From: Candidatus Opimibacter iunctus
GTDB lineage: Bacteria; Bacteroidota; Bacteroidia; Chitinophagales; Saprospiraceae
DNA: 64,000 nucleotides
Assembly: GCA_016716665.1 (NCBI GenBank)
Contig: JADJVH010000008.1
Span: forward strand, 124,001 to 188,000
Direction of reading: 5' to 3'
Positions within the stretch are counted from its first letter, which is position 1, and every line of letters starts with the position of its first letter. Shown here in pieces: positions 8,199 to 17,579 of the stretch. The notes beneath the pieces are model-generated. The model was not told the origin of the DNA. It ran no database searches and saw nothing but the letters and a program-made list of their open reading frames with translations. The position numbers and the translations under genes were made by a program.

Positions 8199-9107
8199 CT
8201 AAGGCCTCGCCGAAACAACTCTTTGAATCATTCCCTCCGTCAGCTTAAATCCAAATATCCTATACAGGATGGCATATCCCGGCACATGAATATCCCTTGG
8301 CACAAAAGGAGTCTTGGAAAAGTACTTCTTATAAAGAGCCATTGCCTCCCCCGCATCCTGGCGGAATAACCCACGCAATTGCCTGAACATATACTGCCGG
8401 AAAGCATCAAACCGCCCGGGGGTGTCTTGTCCTTTTGATACAAGATAATTCCACATCAGTTCCCGCAATTGGATTCCTTCCCTGACTCTGACTGACTTTG
8501 TGGTGGAGGTAATTGATCCGCTCTTTCTCTGCCTGACTATTGTCTCACAATGATCATTGGGCACAATTTTCTTACCTGTTGACATCAACCTAAAGAGAAG
8601 CTCATACTCCTGGTGACTCTGATACGAAGTATTCCACCCACCTGCTTCAATCAAGACTTCCCGTTTCCATAACATAGAAGAAGTGGAACCCAGACCGCTG
8701 TTGAGCAGCCCGACCCATAGATCTGCAGGCAGCCACTTCGAATTTTCCTTTTTACCATTCAGGAAAAGATACGTGTGCGGTGAAACGATGACATCTGCAC
8801 TTTCATGATGCAGTTGGTGGTAGATTTTATCCGGATGGAGTATATCATCCACGTCCAGAAACTGTATCCATTCTCCATTTGCCGCTCTCAGCCCTGCATT
8901 TCTCGCATGTGCTGAACCCGCTTGTGGCTCGTGGATAAATCGAATATCCGTATAGCCTTCAGGGATTGGATGATATCCGTCAGGAATAACAGGCGCATTG
9001 CATACCAGGATGATTTCTGTCTCCACATCCAATTGACCGGCTGCAGAAGCGATGGCATCTGCCAGGTAGTCGTGCTCGTCGATATAGGGGATGATGATAG
9101 ATACCAT
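8199..9107 (-). CDS. Glycosyltransferase family 2
   Basis: A 302-residue GT-A enzyme. It begins MVSIIIPYIDEHDYLADAI, the nucleotide-binding first strand, continues with AGSAHARNAGLRAANGEW, and has the metal/donor site FLDVDDIL, the DXD-type motif, near residue 90. The ATG at 9107 was preferred: upstream in-frame residues are low-complexity translation of intergenic repeat. The same reading frame is open further upstream but that part overlaps the divergent gene's control region. It lies upstream of, and on the same strand as, the GT4/FemAB operon, so it may belong to the same glycan pathway. Confidence 0.85.
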   Translation of the reverse strand: MVSIIIPYIDEHDYLADAIASAAGQLDVETEIILVCNAPVIPDGYHPIPEGYTDIRFIHEPQAGSAHARNAGLRAANGEWIQFLDVDDILHPDKIYHQLHHESADVIVSPHTYLFLNGKKENSKWLPADLWVGLLNSGLGSTSSMLWKREVLIEAGGWNTSYQSHQEYELLFRLMSTGKKIVPNDHCETIVRQRKSGSITSTTKSVRVREGIQLRELMWNYLVSKGQDTPGRFDAFRQYMFRQLRGLFRQDAGEAMALYKKYFSKTPFVPRDIHVPGYAILYRIFGFKLTEGMIQRVVSARP

Positions 9108-9132
9108 GGAGTAATGGTACAAAGTAACGTAA

Positions 9133-9185
9133 TTGTAAGATAGTAAGACAGTAAGACAGTGAGAGGTGTGGGTTTGGGTGAGTGG
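9133..9185. repeat. AAGACAGTGAGA phrase repeat
   Basis: gtaagatagtaagacagtaa and gacagtgagaggtgtgggt lie between the divergent GT2 and CotH-like genes. Close copies are at 53319-53352 and 53788-53842 (there followed by gagtgggtgtgg). A dispersed intergenic family of unknown role. Confidence 0.6.
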
Positions 9186-9257
9186 GTAGAAATAAGATTG
9201 CATAGCAAAACCATCTTCAATAATTTTACTGACCTTAGCACCAACATCCACTCACGC

Positions 9258-10430
9258 GTGAAACAACTATTCTTCATTCTCCTCCTCCTGTGCAGCCGAT
9301 TCATCCTGACCGGTCAGCAGGCTTCTTTTTTACAGGAGATCAAACAGGACTCCGCGCTGCACCTATACCTCAGGCAGGACTGGAAGAATATTGAAAAGCA
9401 CAAGAAGGACAAGGTCTATCAATCAGCCGATGTACACCTGGTCACCGCGACATCAGACACTATAGCTATACCTGCCAAAGTGAGGACGCGCGGCAATATG
9501 CGCCTGGAGATTTGTTCCCTGCCTCCGCTCAAATTGAAATTTGAAAAGGCAGACCTTCAGAAACATGGCCTCTCTCCGCTCAACGAGATGGATATCGTAG
9601 AGCCATGCCATGATGACGATACTTATGACCAGTGCCTGCTGAAAGAATACATGGCCTATAAGCTCTGGGAACTGGTATCGCCATATTATTTCAGGACACA
9701 GCTCCTGCAGATACATTACACTAATCCTGATGGCACAGAGGCACATGATCCATCCTATGCCTTCTTTGTGGAAAACACAGAAGAATTGGTTGAAAGACTC
9801 GGAGGCCGTAGAAACAAGACCCCGGTCATCAGCAGCAATGCTGTAGACAAGGAACCCATGCTTATGGTAGCCCTGTTTGAATTTATGATCGGCAATACGG
9901 ACTGGTTTATTCAAAACCGACACAACTTAGAATTTGTCGTCATTCCCGGACATTCGTTCCTGGTGACGATACCTTACGATTTTGATTATTCAGGATTAGT
10001 CGCTGCCAGCTATGCGGCTCATCATGAGAGTCTTAAACTGACGTCAGTCGCCTCACGCTATTACCAGGGCTGGTGCTTTCCGGAAGCAGATGTAGAGAAA
10101 GCGCTCGAAGTGTTTATCCAGCAAAAAGAAAACATCCTCAGGATGCCATACCAGATCCAGGGCCTCAACGAAAAATCAGCCAGCCAGGCTCGCGCCTATC
10201 TCTCCGGCTTTTTTGAGATCATCGAAAATCCAAAGAAGCTGGACAACCAGATCCTTAAGCATTGCGATATGTGGCCGGTAAAAAAGTTTTCACTTTTCAC
10301 TTCCCATAAACCAATTCCCATACTTCACATAATTCGCTGCGGTCCTGGTGATAAAAAACTGCCTGTTTTCAGGATCAAGTTCTTTAATCTTTTTCGCGGG
10401 CGTGCCTCCGTAAATCCATCCGGATTCTAA
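9258..10430 (+). CDS. Secreted CotH-like protein
   Basis: About 390 residues from a GTG start chosen because it places a clean signal peptide (KQLFFILLLLCSRF) at the N-terminus. The body shows KVRTRGNMRLEICSLPPLKL, then YDQCLLKEYMAYKLW, FMIGNTDWF and PYDFDYSGL. The arrangement of RGN, a conserved Asn/Asp pair and DFD resembles CotH-type atypical kinases, but the match is by eye and weak. The last ~47 codons run antisense over the 3' end of the carbonic anhydrase gene, a 141-base convergent overlap that looks unnatural; the authentic C-terminus may be near 10280. Function unknown. Confidence 0.5.
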   Translation: MKQLFFILLLLCSRFILTGQQASFLQEIKQDSALHLYLRQDWKNIEKHKKDKVYQSADVHLVTATSDTIAIPAKVRTRGNMRLEICSLPPLKLKFEKADLQKHGLSPLNEMDIVEPCHDDDTYDQCLLKEYMAYKLWELVSPYYFRTQLLQIHYTNPDGTEAHDPSYAFFVENTEELVERLGGRRNKTPVISSNAVDKEPMLMVALFEFMIGNTDWFIQNRHNLEFVVIPGHSFLVTIPYDFDYSGLVAASYAAHHESLKLTSVASRYYQGWCFPEADVEKALEVFIQQKENILRMPYQIQGLNEKSASQARAYLSGFFEIIENPKKLDNQILKHCDMWPVKKFSLFTSHKPIPILHIIRCGPGDKKLPVFRIKFFNLFRGRASVNPSGF

Positions 10431-10814
10431 GATTGAATTTTCCAACACCACTGCACCTGCGGCCACAATGACATGCTTTTGCACCACAGCGAGGTCCATC
10501 ACAATAGCACCCATGCCGATCAACACTTCATCTTCGATCGTACATCCATGCACGATAGCATTGTGCCCGATCGATACATCGTTGCCGATGATCGTTTGTG
10601 ATTTTTCAAACGTACAGTGGATCACGGCACCATCCTGGATATTGACCCGGTCACCGATACGTATGGCATTGACGTCTCCGCGTACCACAGCGCTCCACCA
10701 TACGGAGCAATCATCGCCCATGATGACATCGCCGATGACGACGGCATTGTCGGCCAGGAAGCAGTTTCTGCCAAAGGCAGGGTAAATGTTGTGGACAGGT
10801 CTGATGATGGACAT
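10290..10814 (-). CDS. Gamma-class carbonic anhydrase family protein
   Basis: A 174-residue left-handed beta-helix protein with hexapeptide repeats. The three zinc-ligand histidines are present: His66 in GAVIHC, His84 and His89 in SIGHNAIVHG. The GGTPAKKI segment near the end is typical of the YrdA/CaiE group. Such proteins form trimers with zinc between subunits; many relatives show weak or no CO2 hydration, so the exact activity is open. Its last few codons (GSEK) are encoded by a TTCACTTTTCACTTC repeat, and the 3' end overlaps the convergent secreted protein. Confidence 0.88.
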   Translation of the reverse strand: MSIIRPVHNIYPAFGRNCFLADNAVVIGDVIMGDDCSVWWSAVVRGDVNAIRIGDRVNIQDGAVIHCTFEKSQTIIGNDVSIGHNAIVHGCTIEDEVLIGMGAIVMDLAVVQKHVIVAAGAVVLENSILESGWIYGGTPAKKIKELDPENRQFFITRTAANYVKYGNWFMGSEK

Positions 10815-10817
10815 AAA

Positions 10818-10862
10818 TAAATGAATAGTGAAAAATGAAGAGTGAAGAATGAAAAGTGAAGA
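10818..10862. repeat. TTCACTTTTCATT phrase repeat
   Basis: aaatgaatagtgaaaaatga and gagtgaagaatgaaaagtga; complement of the TTCACTTTTCATTCTTCACT family also seen at 35266-35296, 48155-48197, 49824-49862 and 62853-62876. The 10815-11089 gap otherwise shows only a candidate TACATTTA -7 box at 11045-11052 for the following gene. Confidence 0.6.
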
Positions 10863-11089
10863 TGATGATTCAACAATATTACAAGAAGAGTCTGAATATT
10901 CAAAAAAGTAAACAAGTAAGGGAATACAAGAGTGCGATTTTGGCCAGTATCAAAACATAACAGGCTCATGTAAAAGGAGTGTGCCAATGACCTCGGTCAC
11001 TATTTGTCTTGATTCTCATCATTGATAGTAACCCTGGTGCTTCCTACATTTATCTGTGATTGTTTGGTTTACTCCTAAATGCCTCAATC

Positions 11090-14000
11090 ATGAAAAATCT
11101 ACTACTCTCCCTCTGCATCCTCTGCAGTACAATTTCCGGTTTTAGCCAGGTTTACTATAAATACCATATCATCGATGCGGCCGAAGCCAATAAAATCTAT
11201 AACGCAACCGGTGGGTCGGCATGGACAAATCATAAAAACTGGCCGATTGCAACTGGTGTGACCTTTGGTTACAAAATACCATCTGGAGTCAGTTTCGCCT
11301 TTGGAGATACCACTATCTTGTCATATCCGCCGCCGGCTTTAGATACAGGAATTGTAGAGCTGCTGATAAAGGAACTCAATCTGCCAGCCAATAATATCTC
11401 TGGCACCTTGCCGGCCTTTAGCCTTGATAGCCTGCAGGTAGTAGACGTAAGCGATAATTCATTTAGCACCTTGCCGGTCTTCAATCTGCCTTCCCTTCGG
11501 TCGTTTAGCGCCGGACGATGCGGAATAGGGAGCGCGCTGGTACAATGGAATACGCCCAAATTGCAGTTTGTCTATTTGTGGAAAAATAATATTACATCTG
11601 TGGCTGCTGATCTCACGTACAGCGAACTCAAATATCTCAACCTTAGTGAAAATGCAATACAAGGGCAGCTTACACAATGGAATACCCCTAAGCTTGAATA
11701 TCTCAATTTGGGAGCAAACAAATTATCAGGGGTTTCCAGTGATCTCGTGTATCCCTATCTCTATTTCTTCGACCTTACCTTTAACAATATTAGTGGTGAC
11801 CTCCCGAATTGGAATTTTCCAAATCTGAAGGAGCTCTATTTGTCCTTAAATAATTTTACAGGAAATATTCCATCTTTTGCTTACCCGTTGATGGAAATTT
11901 TTAGGGTCGAATCCAATAATCTCAGTGGAGAGATCCCGGACTTTAACTGGCCAAATCTTAAAGTATTTGATGCAGGTGACAATCAACTAACAGGAGATCT
12001 ACCACTTTTAAATTCCCCTGGATTAGAAACTTACAGTCTATTCTATAACCAATTGACAGGCGACCTTAAAAATCTCAATTTCCCTGCATTGAAGTACCTG
12101 TGGCTCAATGACAATCAACTGAATGGTGTCATCCAATCACCGATCAATCTACCTGCACTGATTCGTTTCGAACTAAACGAAAATAAACTCAGGGGACCCA
12201 TCACAAGTCTCTATCTACCCGAAGTTCAGTATTTCAGAGTTCAGAATAACGATTTCAGTGGGGAATTTCCCTATGCTGCGATGCCAAAGTTAAAATACCT
12301 GGTCATCGATGGAAACAACTTTACACGTCTTCCCGATTATACCGGCGGTTCTCCAGACTTATACGAAGTGTCCTGTTGGTACAACAAGTTTCATTTTGAT
12401 GATCTACTGCCCTATAAAGACCTTGGCCGATTCTTTTATTATGAGATGCAGCCTGTAGATATGTCTGCTAGCCCGGTAGGCGATTCTATTCGGCTTTCAG
12501 TCAATGTCCGCGGTGCCGGAAATGAATATACCTGGTATAAGGGGCACGACAATATTGTTAAAGTCGGCGCGGATGTCTTCATGATCTACAAAACCGAAAA
12601 ACCAGAAGACTATGAGTGTCAGATCACAAATCCGTTACTTCCTTATTTGACCCTCCATTCAAAACTTGCACAACCTGTGATTCCTCCTTGCTGGGATAAC
12701 GGCATCTTTTCAATCTGTATTACTACTCCGGATGAAGGATGGGAAAAGGGTGATGAAGCAAACGAAATTCAGACGACCCTCCCTCTTTCCATCAATGATT
12801 TCATTTTATTTGAAGGATCAATCATATTGGATACAGTAGATCTTGAAATGAAAATCAATGGCAAGTTTTATCTTGAAAACATACTTCTTCCAGACGGAAA
12901 CGTAGGCAATTTTACCCTCGCCCAGGGAAAGTATACCCTCGCTCTTGCCGGGTCAGATGGATCAATCACAGGATTTATCAACGATGCCCTTAGTACGTAT
13001 GTTCCTCAAATAGGCGGACTAAAAATCAAACTGGAAAAACTTAAACTCGTCGGAGGATTTCATGCCACCGGTGTATCCCTTTCATTCAAAGTATCCTGGG
13101 ACAATATCGTACCTAGTTGCGGCTCTACAAGTACCCAAACCACTGCGATCAGCATAGAAGGACTCAAGATCACTGTAGATGGTTTCGATGTAGGTGGAGT
13201 AAAGGTTGAAGACCTGGGCTTTGCACCGAAGTTCTGCCTTAAGAAATTTCTGGCCAATTATGACAGGCCAAAGGATAAGCTGACGTTTGGGCTAACCATA
13301 CTCACGCCATTTATCGAGGTGGGTGCTGGCCTTGGATTAGCTGGTGGAACGGTCGACAGCATAGCCATGAAAGCTGAATTACAAAACATCATCATCCCTA
13401 TCGGGACGACAGGCATTGGTGTTATCGGCTGTGAAGGATGGGTAAGCAGCATTAAGAGTCCGCCATGGAATATGCGCTTTGGTGGCATTTTTAGTGCCGT
13501 AGTCAATGATGACCTATTCCGTTTGACCACCAGTGTGGAATATATACCACCTGCTGAATTAAAGATCGAAGCCGGGGATGGCAAGTTCTTTAATACCCAT
13601 TTTGATGACGATTGGTGGCTTATCGAAGGGGGTATCTATGGAAGTGTCAACTTCAAGACAGAAAGCATGAAGGCCGGAGGACAGATCAAAATCGCACCTT
13701 ATAAGAGTGGCGACACTAAGAAATTTATTGGCAACGGATCAATCGACATGAGCTACAGAAATGAGGCAAACGCTCTCGCCGGGAAATTCAATGGATCATT
13801 TACAGTTCCTAAACTGTCGAATTCATGGCCATTTGACTGGCTGGACAGCAAACTAAACCTCCCTTACACAGCTACCGCAAATGGTGTCCTTGTGTACAAG
13901 ACTGAAACGAAGTTTATCATCGGCACTATCAACTTTAGTAGCCGTATCGGTGATTTGCAATACCGCATCGAATTGGCAAAACCATTTACCGATCCTGACT

Positions 14001-15160
14001 ACCTCACTCTAACGGTCGTTGATGGACAAGTCACACCGGTACATGCTGCCACATTTGACTACACGTTTACTGTCCCCGATCAGACAACCATGGCCGTTGT
14101 CAAAGCGACACATACCACCGACCTCCCTTTAGTTGCACTAAGGCAACCCGACGGAACTGAGATCAGTGAAGCCATACCATCAGATAATGCAGAACTCGAC
14201 AAAGATATAGTAGCTCACAAGACCTTCTGGACCTTGTACACACCTCAACCTGGTCTTTGGACAGCTGCGGTCGAGCCCGATGCTGATATCAATGTATACT
14301 ATTTTGGTAAACCTTCCTTATTCAGCATTAACGCCACACAGGAACCTGATGGCCTCCATGTCTCCTGGGATCCATCATTGTTTGCCCCGACTGATTCCAT
14401 TGATTTCTTCGCGGATGATGATCAGGAAAATTTCGATGGTGTCTACATGATGACCACTGCTGCGACAACTGGTGCAGCGACCATCCCCAATGCAATGTTT
14501 GAAAACCAATGCGCATTTAACCTGCAGGCTTTAGCCTATCAGGATCAATCCCTGCTGACCGACTATGCTGCGGCGTCCTTTACGAATTCACTTTCTTCTT
14601 TTGGTCTGCCTGAGGATATAGTGGTACATTTTAATACTCAATCTTTGCTCATCGAAGCATCCTGGACACCATCCCCACATCCCAATATTGCCGGATATGT
14701 CATTGAGTTAGTAGAAAACGGTGTTTCGCGTGTGATCGGCATGCCCTACAGCGATCAGAACACCTTTACATATCAGCTGGATGCCTACACAGGACAAAAG
14801 CTTGTCATCTATGCCTATGGCGTTGAAGGCGAAGTGTCTTGTGCCTCCAGGGAATATGAGTTGTCAACTTCTGCTGTGGAGGAAATGCCTGATCCGGTAT
14901 TCACTGAGAATTTATTTGTCTACCCTAATCCATTCACGGATATCTGTACAATTCGCATCACCAGTACAACTAGCAAAGAAGGTACACTACACGTTTTTAA
15001 CAGTCAAGGAGTATTGCTCAGGATATTACCTCAAGTTTCTTTACTGAAAGGTGTAAATGACTTGCCGCTTTCCATGAGCGAAATGCCTCCGGGATCTTAT
15101 TTCATCACCTTTCATTCTGCAAATGCAGTACTAACGAGCCAGATTATTTTGGTGAAGTAG
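11090..15160 (+). CDS. Large leucine-rich-repeat T9SS cargo protein
   Basis: About 1356 residues. Signal peptide at the start (NLLLSLCILCSTISGFSQ). Residues ~65-430 hold roughly 15 leucine-rich repeats of unusual spacing (LKYLNLSENAIQG, LKELYLSLNNFTG, LKVFDAGDNQLTG), plant-type LxxLxLxxNxLxG in style. A long beta-rich middle follows, with glycine- and proline-rich segments, then a fibronectin-III-like stretch around residues 1200-1270. It ends in a T9SS type A sorting domain (VYPNPFTD, NSQGVL, PGSYFITF, final ILVK). So it is exported by T9SS and held at or released from the surface. The upstream TTG extension was rejected because it hides the signal peptide. Confidence 0.85.
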   Translation: MKNLLLSLCILCSTISGFSQVYYKYHIIDAAEANKIYNATGGSAWTNHKNWPIATGVTFGYKIPSGVSFAFGDTTILSYPPPALDTGIVELLIKELNLPANNISGTLPAFSLDSLQVVDVSDNSFSTLPVFNLPSLRSFSAGRCGIGSALVQWNTPKLQFVYLWKNNITSVAADLTYSELKYLNLSENAIQGQLTQWNTPKLEYLNLGANKLSGVSSDLVYPYLYFFDLTFNNISGDLPNWNFPNLKELYLSLNNFTGNIPSFAYPLMEIFRVESNNLSGEIPDFNWPNLKVFDAGDNQLTGDLPLLNSPGLETYSLFYNQLTGDLKNLNFPALKYLWLNDNQLNGVIQSPINLPALIRFELNENKLRGPITSLYLPEVQYFRVQNNDFSGEFPYAAMPKLKYLVIDGNNFTRLPDYTGGSPDLYEVSCWYNKFHFDDLLPYKDLGRFFYYEMQPVDMSASPVGDSIRLSVNVRGAGNEYTWYKGHDNIVKVGADVFMIYKTEKPEDYECQITNPLLPYLTLHSKLAQPVIPPCWDNGIFSICITTPDEGWEKGDEANEIQTTLPLSINDFILFEGSIILDTVDLEMKINGKFYLENILLPDGNVGNFTLAQGKYTLALAGSDGSITGFINDALSTYVPQIGGLKIKLEKLKLVGGFHATGVSLSFKVSWDNIVPSCGSTSTQTTAISIEGLKITVDGFDVGGVKVEDLGFAPKFCLKKFLANYDRPKDKLTFGLTILTPFIEVGAGLGLAGGTVDSIAMKAELQNIIIPIGTTGIGVIGCEGWVSSIKSPPWNMRFGGIFSAVVNDDLFRLTTSVEYIPPAELKIEAGDGKFFNTHFDDDWWLIEGGIYGSVNFKTESMKAGGQIKIAPYKSGDTKKFIGNGSIDMSYRNEANALAGKFNGSFTVPKLSNSWPFDWLDSKLNLPYTATANGVLVYKTETKFIIGTINFSSRIGDLQYRIELAKPFTDPDYLTLTVVDGQVTPVHAATFDYTFTVPDQTTMAVVKATHTTDLPLVALRQPDGTEISEAIPSDNAELDKDIVAHKTFWTLYTPQPGLWTAAVEPDADINVYYFGKPSLFSINATQEPDGLHVSWDPSLFAPTDSIDFFADDDQENFDGVYMMTTAATTGAATIPNAMFENQCAFNLQALAYQDQSLLTDYAAASFTNSLSSFGLPEDIVVHFNTQSLLIEASWTPSPHPNIAGYVIELVENGVSRVIGMPYSDQNTFTYQLDAYTGQKLVIYAYGVEGEVSCASREYELSTSAVEEMPDPVFTENLFVYPNPFTDICTIRITSTTSKEGTLHVFNSQGVLLRILPQVSLLKGVNDLPLSMSEMPPGSYFITFHSANAVLTSQIILVK

Positions 15161-15197
15161 GGCGCCAATGGAGCTATTAATGGTTTTTCGATGATGA

Positions 15198-17297
15198 TTA
15201 TTCCATAATACTGACAGCAAAGCCCCCTGCCTTTTTCATCAATATACCAAGCTTTGTCTTTGACGTGACGACTGCACTTTTGATCAGGTATTTTTCAGGT
15301 GTTTGGATGTAATCCGTCAATGGGTCATCCTGATAGATGATGGCCTTGAATTTTTTCCCTGTGGGCAGAAAGCCAAAGTCCACGGTTGTTTCATGTTCAT
15401 TCTCCCCTGTAATGCCCCCGACAAACCACCTGTTCTTTCCCTTTTCCTTTCTGGCGATCACCACATGACTCGCCACCTCAGCATCCAATACTTTAGTCCA
15501 GTCCCAATCTACTCCAACGTCTTTAATAAACTGGAATGCCGGATTGCCCTTGTAATTTTCAGGCAGATCAGCTACCATTTGCAAGGGACTGTAAAACACC
15601 ACATAGAGTCCCAATTGGTGAGCCAATGTACTATACACTCTGCTTACATTTTTTGCTGCGGCATCCTGCGCATCGTAAGCAGAAAAGTCGGTATCATGAT
15701 TTTTATATTTTACCAATTTTAAATCAAAAATACCTGGCGTGAAATCCATTGGGCCCGCTAAGTTGCGGGTAAAGGGTAAGGTAACATTATGAGATGGCTT
15801 GTTTCCATCGCTCCATGCATTAAACTCTTGTCCCCGCATTCCTTCTCCGGACATTAAATTGGGATACGTTCTGCACAGTCCCGTTGGTTTTATCGGCTCA
15901 TGAACGTCTAACATGATCTTGAATCCGGCAGTCTCAACCATTACTTTATTGTAGTGGTTGACCATGTACTGGTCATAATGCCGGTGGCCAGGGATCCTGC
16001 CGACATAGCCGGTTTTGACTGCATTGATCCCAAGAGCGTGATACAATTGATATGCCTGATCCATGCATTTTTCATACGTACTCACCGCAGCGGAAGTCTC
16101 ATGATGGCCAATTATTTCAACACCTTTTTCTTTTCCATAGCGGACCACTTCATTCAAGTCGAAATCAGCATATGGCGTTTGAAAATCAAATATGCCTTCC
16201 CTGTTTGCGTTTCCACAACCCTCCCAACCGGTGTTCCAGCCTTCTATTAAAAGTGCCGGAATAGAATTCGCAGAACAAAAATCAATATACGATTTTGCAT
16301 TCCCGGTAGTTGCTCCATGTTTTCCGCTTTTTAAATCCCATGCTGATTTGCCTATGTGCATTTCCCACCAGATACCCATGTACTTTGTTGGCTTGATCCA
16401 GCTTACATCTTCAAGCTTATTGGGCTCATTGAGATTAAGAATGAGGTTAGAGGTAATCAATGCGCCCGCAGACTCTGCGATTTGCACAGTTCTCCATGGG
16501 GTTTTAAATGGAACCTGGATAGTCGCTTTTACATTTGGGTGGATTTCATCTTCAGCCAAATGGCTTTTAAACGTATAGTTCATTGTATCCACCAGTAAAG
16601 ACATCCCGGGGAAATCGATCAATGCTGCTTCATGAATTGAAATATATTTTCCCGTCGATGTTTTCATTGTCACGGGTGTATTGACAGCGTTTTTATTTGT
16701 GATTGTAGTTGCATGAGAATACGGATAACCCTTTTGGAAATAAGACGCATCCACCTCACTTATCTTTGATTGGGTGTAGACATATTCATCATTGTCCCAG
16801 CATCCCGGCACCCACCAGGCAGTATGGTTTCCGGACATTCCAAACTCAGTGAGTTCATCCCGGATGGTAAGCGTATGGTGATTGGATAGTTCAGGAAACG
16901 CATACCGGAACCCAATGCCATCATCAAAAACCCTGAATTCGATAAATATCAAGTCGCCTGTACTGTTTGCTAAATGTACCGTAAGACTATTATAACTATT
17001 CTCAATTTCTGAAGACTGCCCCCATACCGGCTTCCATTTTTCCTGAAATGCATTTACTGATGTACTTTGAATATTGAGGTTCTGAGAAAAATCGGCTTCT
17101 TCTGTCTTGAAGCCCAGTCTTGATGCCGTAATGATTGGTTCCTTGTTTTTCAAAACAGCGTACACAGGCTGTCCTTCCTGATTTACATTAAATTCAAGAA
17201 TAATATCCTTATCGGGTGATTTTACTTTGGTTATATATTGTCCATACGTATTGCAGACATACACCACCAAGATTATACAGGTAATTATTTTTTTCAT
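15198..17297 (-). CDS. GH97 family glycoside hydrolase, SusB-like
   Basis: A 699-residue periplasmic enzyme with signal peptide (IITCIILVVYVCNTYG). It has the beta-supersandwich N-terminal domain, the (beta/alpha)8 barrel and a C-terminal beta domain. GWNTGWEG and VKTGYVGRIPGH are barrel motifs. Glu467 in VHEPIKPTG and Glu491 in MRGQEF fall exactly where SusB has its catalytic Glu508 and Glu532 (24 apart), and the retaining-type nucleophile Asp is replaced by Gly in TGYVG. This predicts an inverting alpha-glucosidase rather than a retaining alpha-galactosidase. No SusCD pair is nearby; the gene stands alone, fronted by an unusual inverted-repeat cluster. Confidence 0.93.
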   Translation of the reverse strand: MKKIITCIILVVYVCNTYGQYITKVKSPDKDIILEFNVNQEGQPVYAVLKNKEPIITASRLGFKTEEADFSQNLNIQSTSVNAFQEKWKPVWGQSSEIENSYNSLTVHLANSTGDLIFIEFRVFDDGIGFRYAFPELSNHHTLTIRDELTEFGMSGNHTAWWVPGCWDNDEYVYTQSKISEVDASYFQKGYPYSHATTITNKNAVNTPVTMKTSTGKYISIHEAALIDFPGMSLLVDTMNYTFKSHLAEDEIHPNVKATIQVPFKTPWRTVQIAESAGALITSNLILNLNEPNKLEDVSWIKPTKYMGIWWEMHIGKSAWDLKSGKHGATTGNAKSYIDFCSANSIPALLIEGWNTGWEGCGNANREGIFDFQTPYADFDLNEVVRYGKEKGVEIIGHHETSAAVSTYEKCMDQAYQLYHALGINAVKTGYVGRIPGHRHYDQYMVNHYNKVMVETAGFKIMLDVHEPIKPTGLCRTYPNLMSGEGMRGQEFNAWSDGNKPSHNVTLPFTRNLAGPMDFTPGIFDLKLVKYKNHDTDFSAYDAQDAAAKNVSRVYSTLAHQLGLYVVFYSPLQMVADLPENYKGNPAFQFIKDVGVDWDWTKVLDAEVASHVVIARKEKGKNRWFVGGITGENEHETTVDFGFLPTGKKFKAIIYQDDPLTDYIQTPEKYLIKSAVVTSKTKLGILMKKAGGFAVSIME

Positions 17298-17307
17298 TTT
17301 TTATACT

Positions 17308-17515
17308 TTAGGGCGCTTCTAATACCTAACATTACTGAGGTTAAAATTTAGGGCGCTTCTAATAACTATCAAAAGGGGAAGAATAACTAATATAATGAGC
17401 TGACAATGAACATTGACAATTAATTATTATTGGGTTATTAGAGGCGCCCTTTATAAAAAAGGTTGACTATCAAAGTGACTCATTTTTCCTGTTGAGGTTA
17501 TTAGAGGCCCCCTTT
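17308..17515. repeat. Four-copy 17-base motif, two direct and two inverted
   Basis: ttagggcgcttctaata occurs at 17308-17324 and again, identical, at 17348-17364. Its reverse complement recurs with small changes at 17436-17452 (tattagaggcgcccttt) and 17499-17515 (tattagaggcccccttt). The four copies form a nested inverted repeat of about 208 bases directly upstream of the GH97 gene. It could be a small non-autonomous mobile element or a multi-site operator; the sequence does not decide. Confidence 0.65.
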
Positions 17516-17530
17516 ATGCAGCCTTCCCCA

Positions 17531-17570
17531 TTATGATCACTGATCACTGATTACTGATCACTGATTACAG
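17531..17570. repeat. TGATCACTGATTAC phrase repeat
   Basis: ttatgatcactgatcactga plus ttactgatcactgattacag, three to four units of a 10-base repeat. A relative (gatcagtgataagtgatcgg) is at 51189-51217. Role unknown. Confidence 0.6.
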
Positions 17571-17579
17571 AAGACTGCC

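Noticed and set aside
17531..17570. Short direct repeats resembling an origin or iterons
   Set aside because: Only three or four units, no replication gene nearby, and related phrases occur in other gaps.
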